Positions 15,760 through 23,951 of a stretch of 28,803 nucleotides of DNA are shown one piece after another. The stretch is from Firmicutes bacterium UBA5227 (lineage in GTDB: Bacteria; Bacillota; Clostridia; Tissierellales; Sedimentibacteraceae), in assembly GCA_002409285.1 (NCBI GenBank), contig DHUT01000020.1, positions 29,220 through 58,022 of the forward strand, in the 5' to 3' direction. Made by a program: the position numbers and the translations under genes. Position 1 is the stretch's first letter; each line of letters starts with the position of its first letter. The notes beneath the pieces were generated by a model that had not been told where the DNA came from, made no database searches, and saw only the letters and a program-made list of their open reading frames with translations.

Positions 15760-15788
15760 TTGACATTTTGCACAGGTTATTTTAAAAT
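15760..15788 (+). promoter_or_regulatory. Sigma-A promoter of the PAS sigma-54 activator gene
   Basis: TTGACA at 15760-15765 matches the -35 consensus exactly, and TAAAAT at 15783-15788 follows after 17 bases. The start codon is at 15837. Confidence 0.75.
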
Positions 15789-15836
15789 AATAAATAGAAT
15801 AAAAATTACGTTAAATCAATTTTGAGAAGGTGCAGC

Positions 15837-17174
15837 ATGAAAATTGACAGTTGGATTATTAATACTTTTTTTGATAACTTATATGATGGAATTTTAATTA
15901 TTGATACAGATGAGATTGTTAAGTATATTAACCCGGCATATACAAGAATTACGAAAGTAACATATGATGCAATAGTTGGGAAAAAATTAAGAGATTTAAG
16001 ACCGGGATCAAGACTTCAGAATGTCCTGATAACGAAAAAACCTAATGCAGGTGTTTTGAGAGAGGAGTACGGCATCGAATATTCAGTAAATATGTCTCCC
16101 ATATTTGAAGGAACTGAATTAGTAGGTGCAATTTCTGTGGTAAGCAATATTGATGATATATATAAATTATATCAGGATATAGATAAATATAAGTCAAGAG
16201 TTAAGTCACTTGAAAACAGAATGAATGCAATACAAAGGGCGAAATATACTTTGGATGACATTGTCTCAGTTGACATAAAATCTGTGGAAGTAAAAAAAAT
16301 AATTAAAAAAATATCTAAAAAAGATACAACAGTTTTAATATTCGGTGAAAGCGGTACCGGAAAAGAATTATATGCAAATGCAATTCACAATGAATCCAAC
16401 AGGGCAGATGGTCCGTTTATCGCAGTAAATTGTGCGTCCTTCCAGGGAAGTCTATTAGACAGTGAGTTGTTTGGTTATGAGGAAGGTTCATTTACAGGAG
16501 CGAAACGAGAAGGTAAAATGGGCTTATTTGAGGCAGCTAACGGGGGTACAATTTTTTTAGATGAAATATCTGAAATGGATCTGGAAGTACAGGCAAAGTT
16601 GTTAAGGACTCTTCAGGAGGGATCAATAAGAAGAATAGGAAGTATTAAGGAAACCGAAATTGATGTAAGAGTTGTAGCAGCAACAAACAGAAATCTGGAG
16701 GAAATGGTTCATGAGGGACATTTCAGGAATGATTTGTTTTACAGGATTGCTGTATTTCCCATGACAATTCCACCGTTGAGAGAGAGAAGAGATGATATTT
16801 TGCCTCTGGCGTACAATTATATAGAATCATTTAAGAACAGTCTAAAAAAGGATATTATTCTTGGCAAGGAAGCGGAATTAATGCTGTACAGCTACAGCTG
16901 GCCCGGCAATATAAGAGAGTTAAGGAATTCCATAGAATTTGGGATTAATATGATGGAGGATAATGAAATAAAGTATTATCATCTTCCTGTAAGGGTGCAG
17001 GGTTCTGTAAAAAGAGAAACTGTAATCGGAAAACTAAGTGATAAAATTCGAGAAATAGAAAAGGAGGAAATAGCAAAAGCTCTTGAAGTATTTGGTGATG
17101 ACATGGCAGGGAAGAAAAAAGCATCAGAAGCTTTAGGAATATCTTTAGCAAGTTTGTATAATAAACTGAAGTAG
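15837..17174 (+). CDS. Sigma-54-dependent transcriptional activator with PAS sensor domain
   Basis: This 445-residue bacterial enhancer-binding protein contains an N-terminal PAS domain (about 5-105; FDNLYDGILIIDTDEIVKYI), probably sensing a small molecule. A short coiled coil (about 110-135) links it to the AAA+ domain, with Walker A GESGTGKE (170-177), the sigma-54-contacting loop GSFTGA (217-222), Walker B GGTIFLDEI (236-244) and the arginine-finger region FRNDLFYRIAVF. The C-terminus holds a Fis-type helix-turn-helix (KKKASEALGISLASLYNKLK). Start ATG 15837 follows GAGAAGG; the in-frame TTG at 15822 lies before that site. It very probably controls the -24/-12 promoter that follows, using the three palindromes between. 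There is no receiver domain, so no kinase is needed. Confidence 0.93.
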   Translation: MKIDSWIINTFFDNLYDGILIIDTDEIVKYINPAYTRITKVTYDAIVGKKLRDLRPGSRLQNVLITKKPNAGVLREEYGIEYSVNMSPIFEGTELVGAISVVSNIDDIYKLYQDIDKYKSRVKSLENRMNAIQRAKYTLDDIVSVDIKSVEVKKIIKKISKKDTTVLIFGESGTGKELYANAIHNESNRADGPFIAVNCASFQGSLLDSELFGYEEGSFTGAKREGKMGLFEAANGGTIFLDEISEMDLEVQAKLLRTLQEGSIRRIGSIKETEIDVRVVAATNRNLEEMVHEGHFRNDLFYRIAVFPMTIPPLRERRDDILPLAYNYIESFKNSLKKDIILGKEAELMLYSYSWPGNIRELRNSIEFGINMMEDNEIKYYHLPVRVQGSVKRETVIGKLSDKIREIEKEEIAKALEVFGDDMAGKKKASEALGISLASLYNKLK

Positions 17175-17198
17175 TTTGATAAAGATACCAGTAAGTTC

Positions 17199-17243
17199 TT
17201 CTAAAATATTAGAAATTATTCTTGGATTTCTAATATTTTAGAA
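17199..17243. promoter_or_regulatory. Pair of enhancer sites (UAS 1 and 2) forming a perfect 18-base inverted repeat
   Basis: TTCTAAAATATTAGAA at 17199-17214 and TTCTAATATTTTAGAA at 17228-17243 are each TTCTAA-N4-TTAGAA palindromes and are reverse complements of each other. Extended by AT, they form 18-base arms spaced by nine bases. No T run follows, so enhancer function is more likely than termination of the upstream gene. They lie about 140-185 bases before the -24 element. Confidence 0.7.
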
Positions 17244-17307
17244 ATTCATATTTCAGGATAATTACAATCTTTTAATTGATAAATAAGTATCAATTCAAAA
17301 AAATAAT

Positions 17308-17323
17308 TTCTAATTTCTTAGAG
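17308..17323. promoter_or_regulatory. Third enhancer site (UAS 3)
   Basis: TTCTAATTTCTTAGAG repeats the TTCTAA-N4-TTAGAA design with one mismatch, 60 bases before the -24 element. It supports one palindromic recognition sequence for the neighbouring activator. The 17175-17539 interval holds these sites and the sigma-54 promoter but no gene. Confidence 0.6.
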
Positions 17324-17380
17324 ATTATTTTTTTATTAAAAAAAAGGTGCTGAAATTTCAACGAAAATAATTTTGCATAA

Positions 17381-17397
17381 TTGGCATATAAATTGCT
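17381..17397 (+). promoter_or_regulatory. Sigma-54 (-24/-12) promoter of the transporter-AtuA operon
   Basis: TTGGCATATAAATTGCT has the invariant GG (17383-17384) and GC (17395-17396) exactly ten bases apart and matches TTGGCA..TTGC well. Transcription would start near 17408, giving a leader of about 130 bases before ATG 17540. Confidence 0.85.
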
Positions 17398-17539
17398 AAA
17401 CATATAGATGTAACCAAACTGTTTTAACTTTAAAGTTCAGATAAATATTTGTCTGTAACAGAGGAAAACAGTATAAACTGATTCACTTCAGGGTAAACAC
17501 TAATGTGAATTAGTACAATAAATCATTTAGGAGGAAGGT

Positions 17540-18838
17540 ATGTTAGCAACCTTAGGATTTTTATCAGTAATATTATTACTTATTGCAGTTATGACCAAAA
17601 AGTTAACCCCTACAGTAGCCCTTATAGCGGTTCCGACAGTAATGGCTTTAATAGGTGGATTTGGATTTGAAGTAGGTGCGTTTATTACAAGTGGAATCAA
17701 GACCATAGCACCTACCGGAGTTATGTTTATATTTGCAATACTATTTTTCGGAGTGTTAAGCGACGCAGGTACATTTGACCCAATTATCAAAAAAATTATA
17801 AAGACAGTTGGAACTGATCCTGTAAAAATAGCTATCGGAACAGCAATTTTAGCAATGATAGTACATCTGGATGGTTCGGGAGCCGTAACGTTTTTGGTTG
17901 CAATTCCTGCGGTAATGCCGCTTTATGATGCCATTGGCATGAGCAGATCTTCACTTGCCACGGTGGTAGCTCTGGCTGCAGGTACTATGAATATAGTACC
18001 CTGGGGAGGTCCTACAATCAGAGCAGCCACATCTTTAAATGTTCCGGTAACCGAGCTTTTTAATCCTGTTTTAGTTCCTGTTATAGCAGGTATAATAACT
18101 GTTCTTGTAATTGCAGGGGTTATAGGTAAAAAAGAAAAGGCAAGAATCGGAAGTCTCGCTCTTGCTAATGTGGAAAACACAAATATAGAAGAGGATCCTG
18201 AAAAAATAAAATTACGAAGACCTAAACTGTTTATAGTGAACATCCTGCTGATAATTGCAGCCATAGGCATAATGATATCGGATTTATTGCCGCCCCAGGT
18301 GGTATTTATGTTTGCGTTTTGTATAGCGGTTGTTGTAAATTATCCAAATGTCAAGGATCAGAGAGAACGTGTTGATGCACATGCCAAAGAAGCACTGATG
18401 ATGGCAAGTGTGCTGTTTGCCGCAGGAGCATTTACGGGGATTATGCAGGAAACCGGTATGATTACAGCAATGTCGGAAGTAATAGTAGGATTGATTCCAA
18501 CATCTATGGGAAGATTCCTTCCTGTACTGACAGGTATTGTAGCAATGCCTCTAAGTTTGCTGTTCGACCCGGATTCATTCTACTTTGGGGTGCTGCCGGT
18601 ACTTACAAGTACAGCAAGTCAATTTGGAGTAGATCCTATAATGGTAGGCAGAGCAGCAATTTTAGGTCAGATGACCACAGGCTTTCCGGTAAGCCCGTTA
18701 ACAGCGTCAACATTCTTATTAATAGGATTGTCGGGAGTAGATTTAGGAGACCATCAGAAAAAGACTATTCCATATGCATTCCTGGTTACTATTATAATGC
18801 TGGTAGTAGCTATAGTAACGGGAGTAATTACATTTTAG
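17540..18838 (+). CDS. CitMHS-type carboxylate transporter
   Basis: The 432-residue integral membrane protein has about 11-12 hydrophobic segments. It matches the CitMHS (citrate-Mg2+:H+) branch of the ion transporter superfamily: IVHLDGSGAVTFLVAIPAVM near 107-126, GTMNIVPWGGPTIRAAT near 148-164, and the mirrored C-terminal half with LFDPDSFYFGVLPVL and TTGFPVSPLTAS. Known members import metal-complexed citrate; the substrate here could be another di- or tricarboxylate or hydroxy acid. It is the first gene behind the sigma-54 promoter and has GGAGGAAGG just before ATG 17540. The genes that follow suggest it feeds an AtuA-family catabolic step. Confidence 0.88.
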   Translation: MLATLGFLSVILLLIAVMTKKLTPTVALIAVPTVMALIGGFGFEVGAFITSGIKTIAPTGVMFIFAILFFGVLSDAGTFDPIIKKIIKTVGTDPVKIAIGTAILAMIVHLDGSGAVTFLVAIPAVMPLYDAIGMSRSSLATVVALAAGTMNIVPWGGPTIRAATSLNVPVTELFNPVLVPVIAGIITVLVIAGVIGKKEKARIGSLALANVENTNIEEDPEKIKLRRPKLFIVNILLIIAAIGIMISDLLPPQVVFMFAFCIAVVVNYPNVKDQRERVDAHAKEALMMASVLFAAGAFTGIMQETGMITAMSEVIVGLIPTSMGRFLPVLTGIVAMPLSLLFDPDSFYFGVLPVLTSTASQFGVDPIMVGRAAILGQMTTGFPVSPLTASTFLLIGLSGVDLGDHQKKTIPYAFLVTIIMLVVAIVTGVITF

Positions 18839-18854
18839 TTAGGAGGAAATAAAA

Positions 18855-20198
18855 TTGAAAAAAATCAGAATAGGAAGCGGTGCAGGATATGCCGGAGACA
18901 GGCTTGAACCTGCGTTGGAGCTTATCGAAAAAGGTAATTTAGACTATATAAGCTTTGAGTGCCTGGCTGAAAGAACCATTGCCATAGCACAAAAAGCAAA
19001 ATTAGTTAATCCGGATAAAGGATACAATGGATTGTTGGAGCACAGAATGGATAAAGTTCTTCCGCTGGCTCATGAACATAAAGTAAAAGTTATTACAAAT
19101 ATGGGTGCTGCAAACCCCCAGAGTGCCGTTGATGTAATATGTAAAATGGCAGAGGAAAAGGGCATAAAAGGACTTAAGGTAGCAGCCGTATATGGAGATG
19201 ATGTGCTGGAAAAACTGAATAAATATCAGGATACAACAGTATGGGAAACAGGCAGACCTCTTTCAGAACTTCAAGGTGAAATAATATCAGCCAATGTTTA
19301 TATGGGCATTGACGGGATAGTTGAAGCTTTAAAAAACGGAGCAGATATTATAGTAACTGGCAGAGTTTCAGATCCTGCATTATTTTTGGCACCCTTGGTT
19401 TATGAATTCGGATGGGATGTAAATAATTATGATTTGATGGGCAAAGGAACCTTGATAGGTCATTTGCTGGAATGTGGAGGCCAGTCTACAGGAGGATATT
19501 TTGCAGAGCCAGGCAAAAAGGATGTTAAAAATTTATGGCAACTGGGATTCCCAATAGCTGAAGTAAATGAAAACGGGGAATTTATAATTACCAAAGTTGA
19601 AAGCTCCGGAGGAGTTGTTAGCAAGGACACTGTTACAGAACAGATGATTTATGAAATACATGACCCTACAACTTATTTGACACCTGATTGTGTGGCAGAT
19701 TTTTCAAATGTAACCTTCACGGAAAAGGGCAAGGATGTTGTTGAAGCTAAAGGTGCCACAGGCAGAGAAAAAACTGATACATTAAAGGTAAGCATAGGAT
19801 ACAAGGACTGCTTCATAGGTGAAGGGGAAATAAGCTACGCAGGTCCGGGATGCCTTGACAGGGCAAAATTAGCGGCTGAAATTGTTGAAAAAAGACTTGA
19901 ATTGACTAAGGTTAAGTATGATGAATTAAGAATAGACTTTATAGGGATTAATTCAATTTATAAAAATCACGACAGAAAGTACAATGTACCTGAAGAAGTA
20001 AGACTGAGAGTTGCAGCCAGAACCAGGACGAAGTATGATGCAGACCAGATAGGAAACGAGGTTGAAACACTATATACAAATGGTCCTGCAGGCGGCGGCG
20101 GAGCTACCAAGACGGTAAATGAAATTGTATCTGTAGCTTCAATACTGATTAATCGCAAGGATGTTGAAGCTAAAGTGATTTACAAGGAGGTACAGTAA
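18855..20198 (+). CDS. AtuA-family protein (acyclic terpene utilisation, DUF1446)
   Basis: This 447-residue protein belongs to the AtuA/DUF1446 family. Recognisable parts are IRIGSGAGYAGDRLEPALELI at the N-terminus, YISFECLAERTIAIAQ, VITNMGAANP, the strongly conserved IVTGRVSDPALFLAPL near 172-187, LIGHLLECGGQSTGGYF near 206, and YAGPGCLDRAKLA. AtuA of Pseudomonas is required for citronellol/geraniol degradation, but the reaction of these proteins is not established, and anaerobic homologues need not act on terpenes. Translation starts at TTG 18855 with AGGAGGAA at 18841-18848; no ATG fits the conserved start. It follows the transporter after 16 bases and abuts the next gene directly. Confidence 0.88.
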   Translation: MKKIRIGSGAGYAGDRLEPALELIEKGNLDYISFECLAERTIAIAQKAKLVNPDKGYNGLLEHRMDKVLPLAHEHKVKVITNMGAANPQSAVDVICKMAEEKGIKGLKVAAVYGDDVLEKLNKYQDTTVWETGRPLSELQGEIISANVYMGIDGIVEALKNGADIIVTGRVSDPALFLAPLVYEFGWDVNNYDLMGKGTLIGHLLECGGQSTGGYFAEPGKKDVKNLWQLGFPIAEVNENGEFIITKVESSGGVVSKDTVTEQMIYEIHDPTTYLTPDCVADFSNVTFTEKGKDVVEAKGATGREKTDTLKVSIGYKDCFIGEGEISYAGPGCLDRAKLAAEIVEKRLELTKVKYDELRIDFIGINSIYKNHDRKYNVPEEVRLRVAARTRTKYDADQIGNEVETLYTNGPAGGGGATKTVNEIVSVASILINRKDVEAKVIYKEVQ

Positions 20199-20498
20199 AT
20201 GAAATTGTGGGAAATAGCTCATTCAAGAACAGGAGATAAAGGTAATATTTCTAACATATCCCTCATAGCATATGATATAAAGGATTATGAATTGATAAAG
20301 GAAAAAGTAACACCTGAAGTTGTTAAGGAATGGTTCAGGGACATTGTTAAGGGAGAGGTCAAGAGATATGAACTTCCACAATTAGGAGCTCTTAATTTTG
20401 TAATGTATGATGCTCTTGGCGGAGGTGTAACAAGGTCTTTAGCTCTGGATAAGCACGGTAAAAGTCTGAGTTCATATCTGCTGGATATAGAAATATAG
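20199..20498 (+). CDS. Small AtuA-associated ferredoxin-fold protein
   Basis: This 99-residue protein begins LWEIAHSRTGDKGNISNISL, typical of the ferredoxin-like domain fused to the C-terminus of some AtuA proteins and encoded separately in others; the end reads MYDALGGGVTRSLALDKHGKS. No cysteines exist, so the fold name does not imply an iron-sulphur cluster. ATG 20199 directly follows the AtuA stop (TAAATG), with GGAGG at 20186-20190, implying stoichiometric production and probably a complex. It completes a three-gene transport/catabolism operon under the sigma-54 promoter. Confidence 0.85.
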   Translation: MKLWEIAHSRTGDKGNISNISLIAYDIKDYELIKEKVTPEVVKEWFRDIVKGEVKRYELPQLGALNFVMYDALGGGVTRSLALDKHGKSLSSYLLDIEI

Positions 20499-20548
20499 CC
20501 GGTTTAAAATAATTATGGCGAAATAAACGCCTGTCATTGCCTCATATA

Positions 20549-20588
20549 ATAAGTTCGGCTCTTCCTAAAAACAGCCGGACTTATTTTT
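20549..20588 (+). terminator. Intrinsic terminator of the transporter-AtuA operon
   Basis: ATAAGTTCGGCT (20549-20560) pairs with AGCCGGACTTAT (20573-20584) with one G-U pair and is followed by a T run to 20588. Confidence 0.88.
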
Positions 20589-20644
20589 AAATTAATAAAT
20601 GCAATAAGTTATCAATATGTAATATAAAAGATATTTTTTTGTGT

Positions 20645-20650
20645 TATAAT
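20645..20650 (+). promoter_or_regulatory. Candidate -10 element of the glucosaminidase gene
   Basis: A consensus TATAAT lies 32 bases before the TTG start, but I see no good -35 at the matching distance. Confidence 0.35.
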
Positions 20651-20681
20651 GGAGAAAATTGAAGTGTGAGGTGAGACGTTA

Positions 20682-22757
20682 TTGAGAAAAATATTTAATT
20701 GGAAAGTAGTAATTTTACTGCTTATGGTTGTCGCAATTTTTAACATTGCTCCGGATGCCTATGCCGAAAGCCCAATTAAACTGATAATTGACGGAAAGAC
20801 AGTTAAGGCGGATCCTGAGGCCTTTATGGAAAGCAACAGAACCCTTGTTCCAATAAGAGTTATTGCCGAAGGGCTGGGTGCGGAAGTAACCTGGGATAAT
20901 AACAGCAGGACAGTACATATATCAAAAGAAGACAGGCAGGTTGTTCTTGCCATAGACAGCCGCTTAATAGAATATACTGTTGACAATGAGACAATTTATA
21001 ATTTAAGCGATGTTGCGCCGTTGATCAGTGAAGAACGTACATTTGTACCTGTCAGAGTGGTAAGCAATGCATTAGGTGTGGGAATTCACTGGGATAATGA
21101 CAGAAGGGCAGTTATTATAGACTCCTCAGAAAAGTCAGAAATAGAACCCTTTTATGACTTTAAAATTTCCGGTGTAGACTCAGGACAAGTCATATCGGGT
21201 ACAATCAGCCTTAACTCTACCTTGGGCAGTGTTCCTGCAGGGGCCTCAGAAATAAGATATATGCTTTTGGACAGGGATACCAGGAAGGGTTTTATAATTG
21301 CAAAAGGAACCGACATAGCATCCGTGTACAAATGGATGCCTTCAATGGAAGACCAGGGTGAAAAAGTACTTGCGGCGGCTGTTTATAGCAAGGATGGAAA
21401 GATACTTGCAGGTGCAGCTATTCCTGTAAAAGTACAAATAACACCTGAAATAAAGCTTACAGGTCTTACGGACGGTGAATTGGTTACGGCAGGCAGTGTT
21501 CCAATAGGAGCAAGCTTGAATTTTTCCGCCGCATATGTAAAATATGAAATGATTAATCCTGATACGGATGCATATTATATTTCTCCCGGTGTAGAACCTG
21601 CTGAGGGATTTACGATGGTTCCTGTAATGGAAGACAACGGAAACATGTGGCTGAGAGTAATTGCTTATGATGTGAAGGGAAATGAATACAAGGGACAATA
21701 TGTAAAGGTAAGAATTGCAGTTGACAGATATTTGAATCTTAAAGGAGTAACGTCAGGGCAGACAGTTGACGGTTCTGTTACCCTGAGCACTTCGAGAAAT
21801 TTCAATGTGTCCGAAACCCAATATGTTGCCGTCGATGCTTCGGGTGCTGAAACAATTCTGTATAATGCAGGGTATGGAAATTACAGCTGGTTCCCCGGAC
21901 CGGACATGGCAGGAAGCAAGGAACTCTATGTAAGAGTAAAGGATACCGCAGGCAATGTTTATACAAGTTCGCCTGTTAAGGTAACTGTTGCCGGAACTCC
22001 CAAGGTAATTTTGCAAAGCGTAGGACCGGGGCAGGTGGTTACAGATGCTTTTGATCTCAAGGTAAAAAGTAATGTAACACCGGATAGTGTAGTATATATT
22101 CTCACTAATACAAAGACCGGAGTAAGTAAAACTCTTACGGGACAATCATATACCCCTGCCGGCGGGGATGCAGGTTCCTGGAGCTTAAGAGCCGAAGCTT
22201 CTTACGGCGGGAAAACATTGAAGACTGAAGATGTTAAATTTACAATTTATACCGGCAAGCTGTACTCGGCACTGCCTGTAGTGGCAAAGGATAAATTTGT
22301 TGACCTTGCATCAGGACTGGCAGTGGGTACACAGAAGAACACAGGTATGTCGGCAGCTCTTCAGACTGCACAGGCAATTCTGGAAACAGGCTGGGGTCAA
22401 AGTGTTCCTGTTGATAAATATACAGGGCAGTTTTCAAACAACCTATTCGGTATAAAGGGAGCAGGCTCAGCAGGTTCTGTTACCTCAAACACATGGGAAG
22501 AATATAACGGAGTATCGTTTAGAGTTGACGATCAGTTCAGAGCCTACAATAATGTGGGTGAAAGCTGGGATGACCACAACGATCTGCTTCTTACAAGAGA
22601 AAGGTATGCTCCGTTCAGAGAAGTGATGTTTGACAGTACTCAGGGAGCATGGGCATTGAGAAGATGCGGATATGCAACAGATTCACAGTATTCCATAAAG
22701 CTTATCAATCTTATAAATACATATGATTTAAAGAAGCTTGACCAGGTTGGAATATAA
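20682..22757 (+). CDS. Secreted glucosaminidase with stalk and Ig-like repeats
   Basis: This 691-residue exported cell-wall hydrolase has a signal peptide with cleavage expected after AYA (residues 26-28). A copper-amine-oxidase-N-like stalk domain (about 32-148) shows the doubled pattern RTLVPIRVIAEGLGAEVTWD / RTFVPVRVVSNALGVGIHWD. Four Ig-like repeats follow (about 155-530), each opening with a variant of ..GV-SGQ-V-GS.. (SGQVISGT, DGELVTAG, SGQTVDGS, PGQVVTDA). The C-terminal glucosaminidase domain (about 540-691) has the catalytic-glutamate motif TAQAILETGWGQS and NNLFGIKG. It would cut the glycan strands of peptidoglycan, in growth or separation. It starts at TTG 20682 with GAGGTGAG at 20668-20675. 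It appears monocistronic, bounded by terminators. Confidence 0.88.
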   Translation: MRKIFNWKVVILLLMVVAIFNIAPDAYAESPIKLIIDGKTVKADPEAFMESNRTLVPIRVIAEGLGAEVTWDNNSRTVHISKEDRQVVLAIDSRLIEYTVDNETIYNLSDVAPLISEERTFVPVRVVSNALGVGIHWDNDRRAVIIDSSEKSEIEPFYDFKISGVDSGQVISGTISLNSTLGSVPAGASEIRYMLLDRDTRKGFIIAKGTDIASVYKWMPSMEDQGEKVLAAAVYSKDGKILAGAAIPVKVQITPEIKLTGLTDGELVTAGSVPIGASLNFSAAYVKYEMINPDTDAYYISPGVEPAEGFTMVPVMEDNGNMWLRVIAYDVKGNEYKGQYVKVRIAVDRYLNLKGVTSGQTVDGSVTLSTSRNFNVSETQYVAVDASGAETILYNAGYGNYSWFPGPDMAGSKELYVRVKDTAGNVYTSSPVKVTVAGTPKVILQSVGPGQVVTDAFDLKVKSNVTPDSVVYILTNTKTGVSKTLTGQSYTPAGGDAGSWSLRAEASYGGKTLKTEDVKFTIYTGKLYSALPVVAKDKFVDLASGLAVGTQKNTGMSAALQTAQAILETGWGQSVPVDKYTGQFSNNLFGIKGAGSAGSVTSNTWEEYNGVSFRVDDQFRAYNNVGESWDDHNDLLLTRERYAPFREVMFDSTQGAWALRRCGYATDSQYSIKLINLINTYDLKKLDQVGI

Positions 22758-22763
22758 AATATG

Positions 22764-22800
22764 AAACAAAAAAAGAACTCTTTCGAGAGTTCTTTTTGTT
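22764..22800. terminator. Bidirectional terminator between convergent genes
   Basis: AGAACTCT (22774-22781) and AGAGTTCT (22786-22793) form a TTCG-capped stem flanked by A and T runs on both sides. It serves the glucosaminidase gene on the plus strand and the ATP-grasp gene on the minus strand. Confidence 0.9.
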
Positions 22801-22829
22801 TACAAATTAAGTCACTATTTTTATGAAAA

Positions 22830-23687
22830 TCATGCTCTTAGTTTTCTGTATTCTTCTATTATTAAATCTCCCATTTTGTCAAGGGGATTTTTACCAAGGA
22901 AATCAACAAAATTTTTTGAATAATTGGAAGTAGCATTAACATCAATTATATAAGGACCTGTTTCGCTTACTATAACATCTATGCCTCCCATTTTCATATC
23001 CAATACATCCAGTACTTTAATCACCAGGCTTGATATTTCATCGTCAAGAATATTTATATGTTCATATTCAGCCCCTCTGTGATAGGAAGATATGCCGCTT
23101 TCGTCCATACTTCTTTTGACGGCGGAAAATACATTTCTATCTATGACCTCAATTCTTAAGGTATAATTATCTATTGATTTTATATATTCCTGAAAAATAA
23201 ATTCAACCGCCGGCAGGGTTTTCATTATGCCTTCCAATTCTTTCTGATTGTTTGCAACATATGTGTATGTGGATCTTCCCCCTCTGTTAGGCTTGACTAT
23301 GCAGGGGAATTTAATGCTGCTAATTAAAAACTCCGTGCTGCTGCAATATACCTGCGGGACATTTATGCCGTGTATGGCAAGGTCTCTGCATACAAGAGCC
23401 TTATCGAAATCATACAGGAAGGCCTGGTATGAATTGATCATGGGAACTTCTCCGGTCTTGAGACTGTTCATAAGCTCATAGCCCTGAAAATATGTTTTTT
23501 TATGATTTCTGAAATAAGAACTGGGGAATATTCTGTTTACAACCAAATCCGTGCCATTAAGCCAATTATCGTCAAAATCCTTCTCCTCAAAATTAATAAA
23601 ATTAACTTCATAACCTTTTCCTGCAATATAATCTCTTAAATACCTGTTGGACCATTCATCTGATTCGAAAATGATTGTTATTGCCAT
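22830..23687 (-). CDS. Stand-alone ATP-grasp ligase, RimK-like
   Basis: The 285-residue protein has the ATP-grasp fold. An N-terminal domain (about 1-95) is followed by the ATP-binding strand FPCIVKPNRGGRSTYTYV (Lys132), the adenine-side segment EFIFQEYIKSIDNYTLRIEVI, and the metal-binding end GGIDVIVSETGPYIIDVNAT (Asp237, Asp249, Asn251). Such enzymes join an acyl phosphate to an amine or thiol, as in RimK, LysX and peptide-tailoring ligases. Neither substrate nor partner is apparent: no precursor peptide, peptide transporter or amino-acid carrier protein is adjacent. Start ATG is at 23687-23685 with AGGATGG upstream. It is transcribed alone from a good promoter. Function beyond carboxylate-amine/thiol ligase is unknown. 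Confidence 0.85.
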   Translation of the reverse strand: MAITIIFESDEWSNRYLRDYIAGKGYEVNFINFEEKDFDDNWLNGTDLVVNRIFPSSYFRNHKKTYFQGYELMNSLKTGEVPMINSYQAFLYDFDKALVCRDLAIHGINVPQVYCSSTEFLISSIKFPCIVKPNRGGRSTYTYVANNQKELEGIMKTLPAVEFIFQEYIKSIDNYTLRIEVIDRNVFSAVKRSMDESGISSYHRGAEYEHINILDDEISSLVIKVLDVLDMKMGGIDVIVSETGPYIIDVNATSNYSKNFVDFLGKNPLDKMGDLIIEEYRKLRA

Positions 23688-23752
23688 AGACTACCATCCT
23701 TTATTTTAAAATTTTCAGCCTTTGTAAAAGTAGAACAGATGCTTGTACACTA

Positions 23753-23781
23753 AGTATAGTATACTTTTTATTTTTTTTCAA
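23753..23781 (-). promoter_or_regulatory. Promoter of the ATP-grasp gene
   Basis: On the minus strand, TTGAAA (23781-23776) and TATACT (23758-23753) are 17 bases apart. The leader to the start codon is about 60 bases. Confidence 0.75.
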
Positions 23782-23951
23782 TCCTTACTGAAAATATAGA
23801 TAATATATGCTGAGAAACTCAAATGACCATACATGCTGAGAGCGCTGCCGATAATACTGCCCATGTGGTGTCATCATGAGAATTGTAACTGTCAGTAACC
23901 ATTTTTCTCTAATTCCATAGTATGAAATATATTATAAAATTGGAGGTTTCC

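Noticed and set aside
17199..17243. Perfect inverted repeat as a terminator for the PAS activator gene
   Set aside because: No T run follows, each arm is itself palindromic, and a third copy lies farther down at 17308, which fits enhancer sites better. A dual role is not excluded.
23807..23841. Two copies of ATGCTGAGA resembling the CTGAGA of the thiamine riboswitch
   Set aside because: The other conserved parts of the THI box are absent and the downstream gene is a SOD-like protein. Treated as a chance short repeat.
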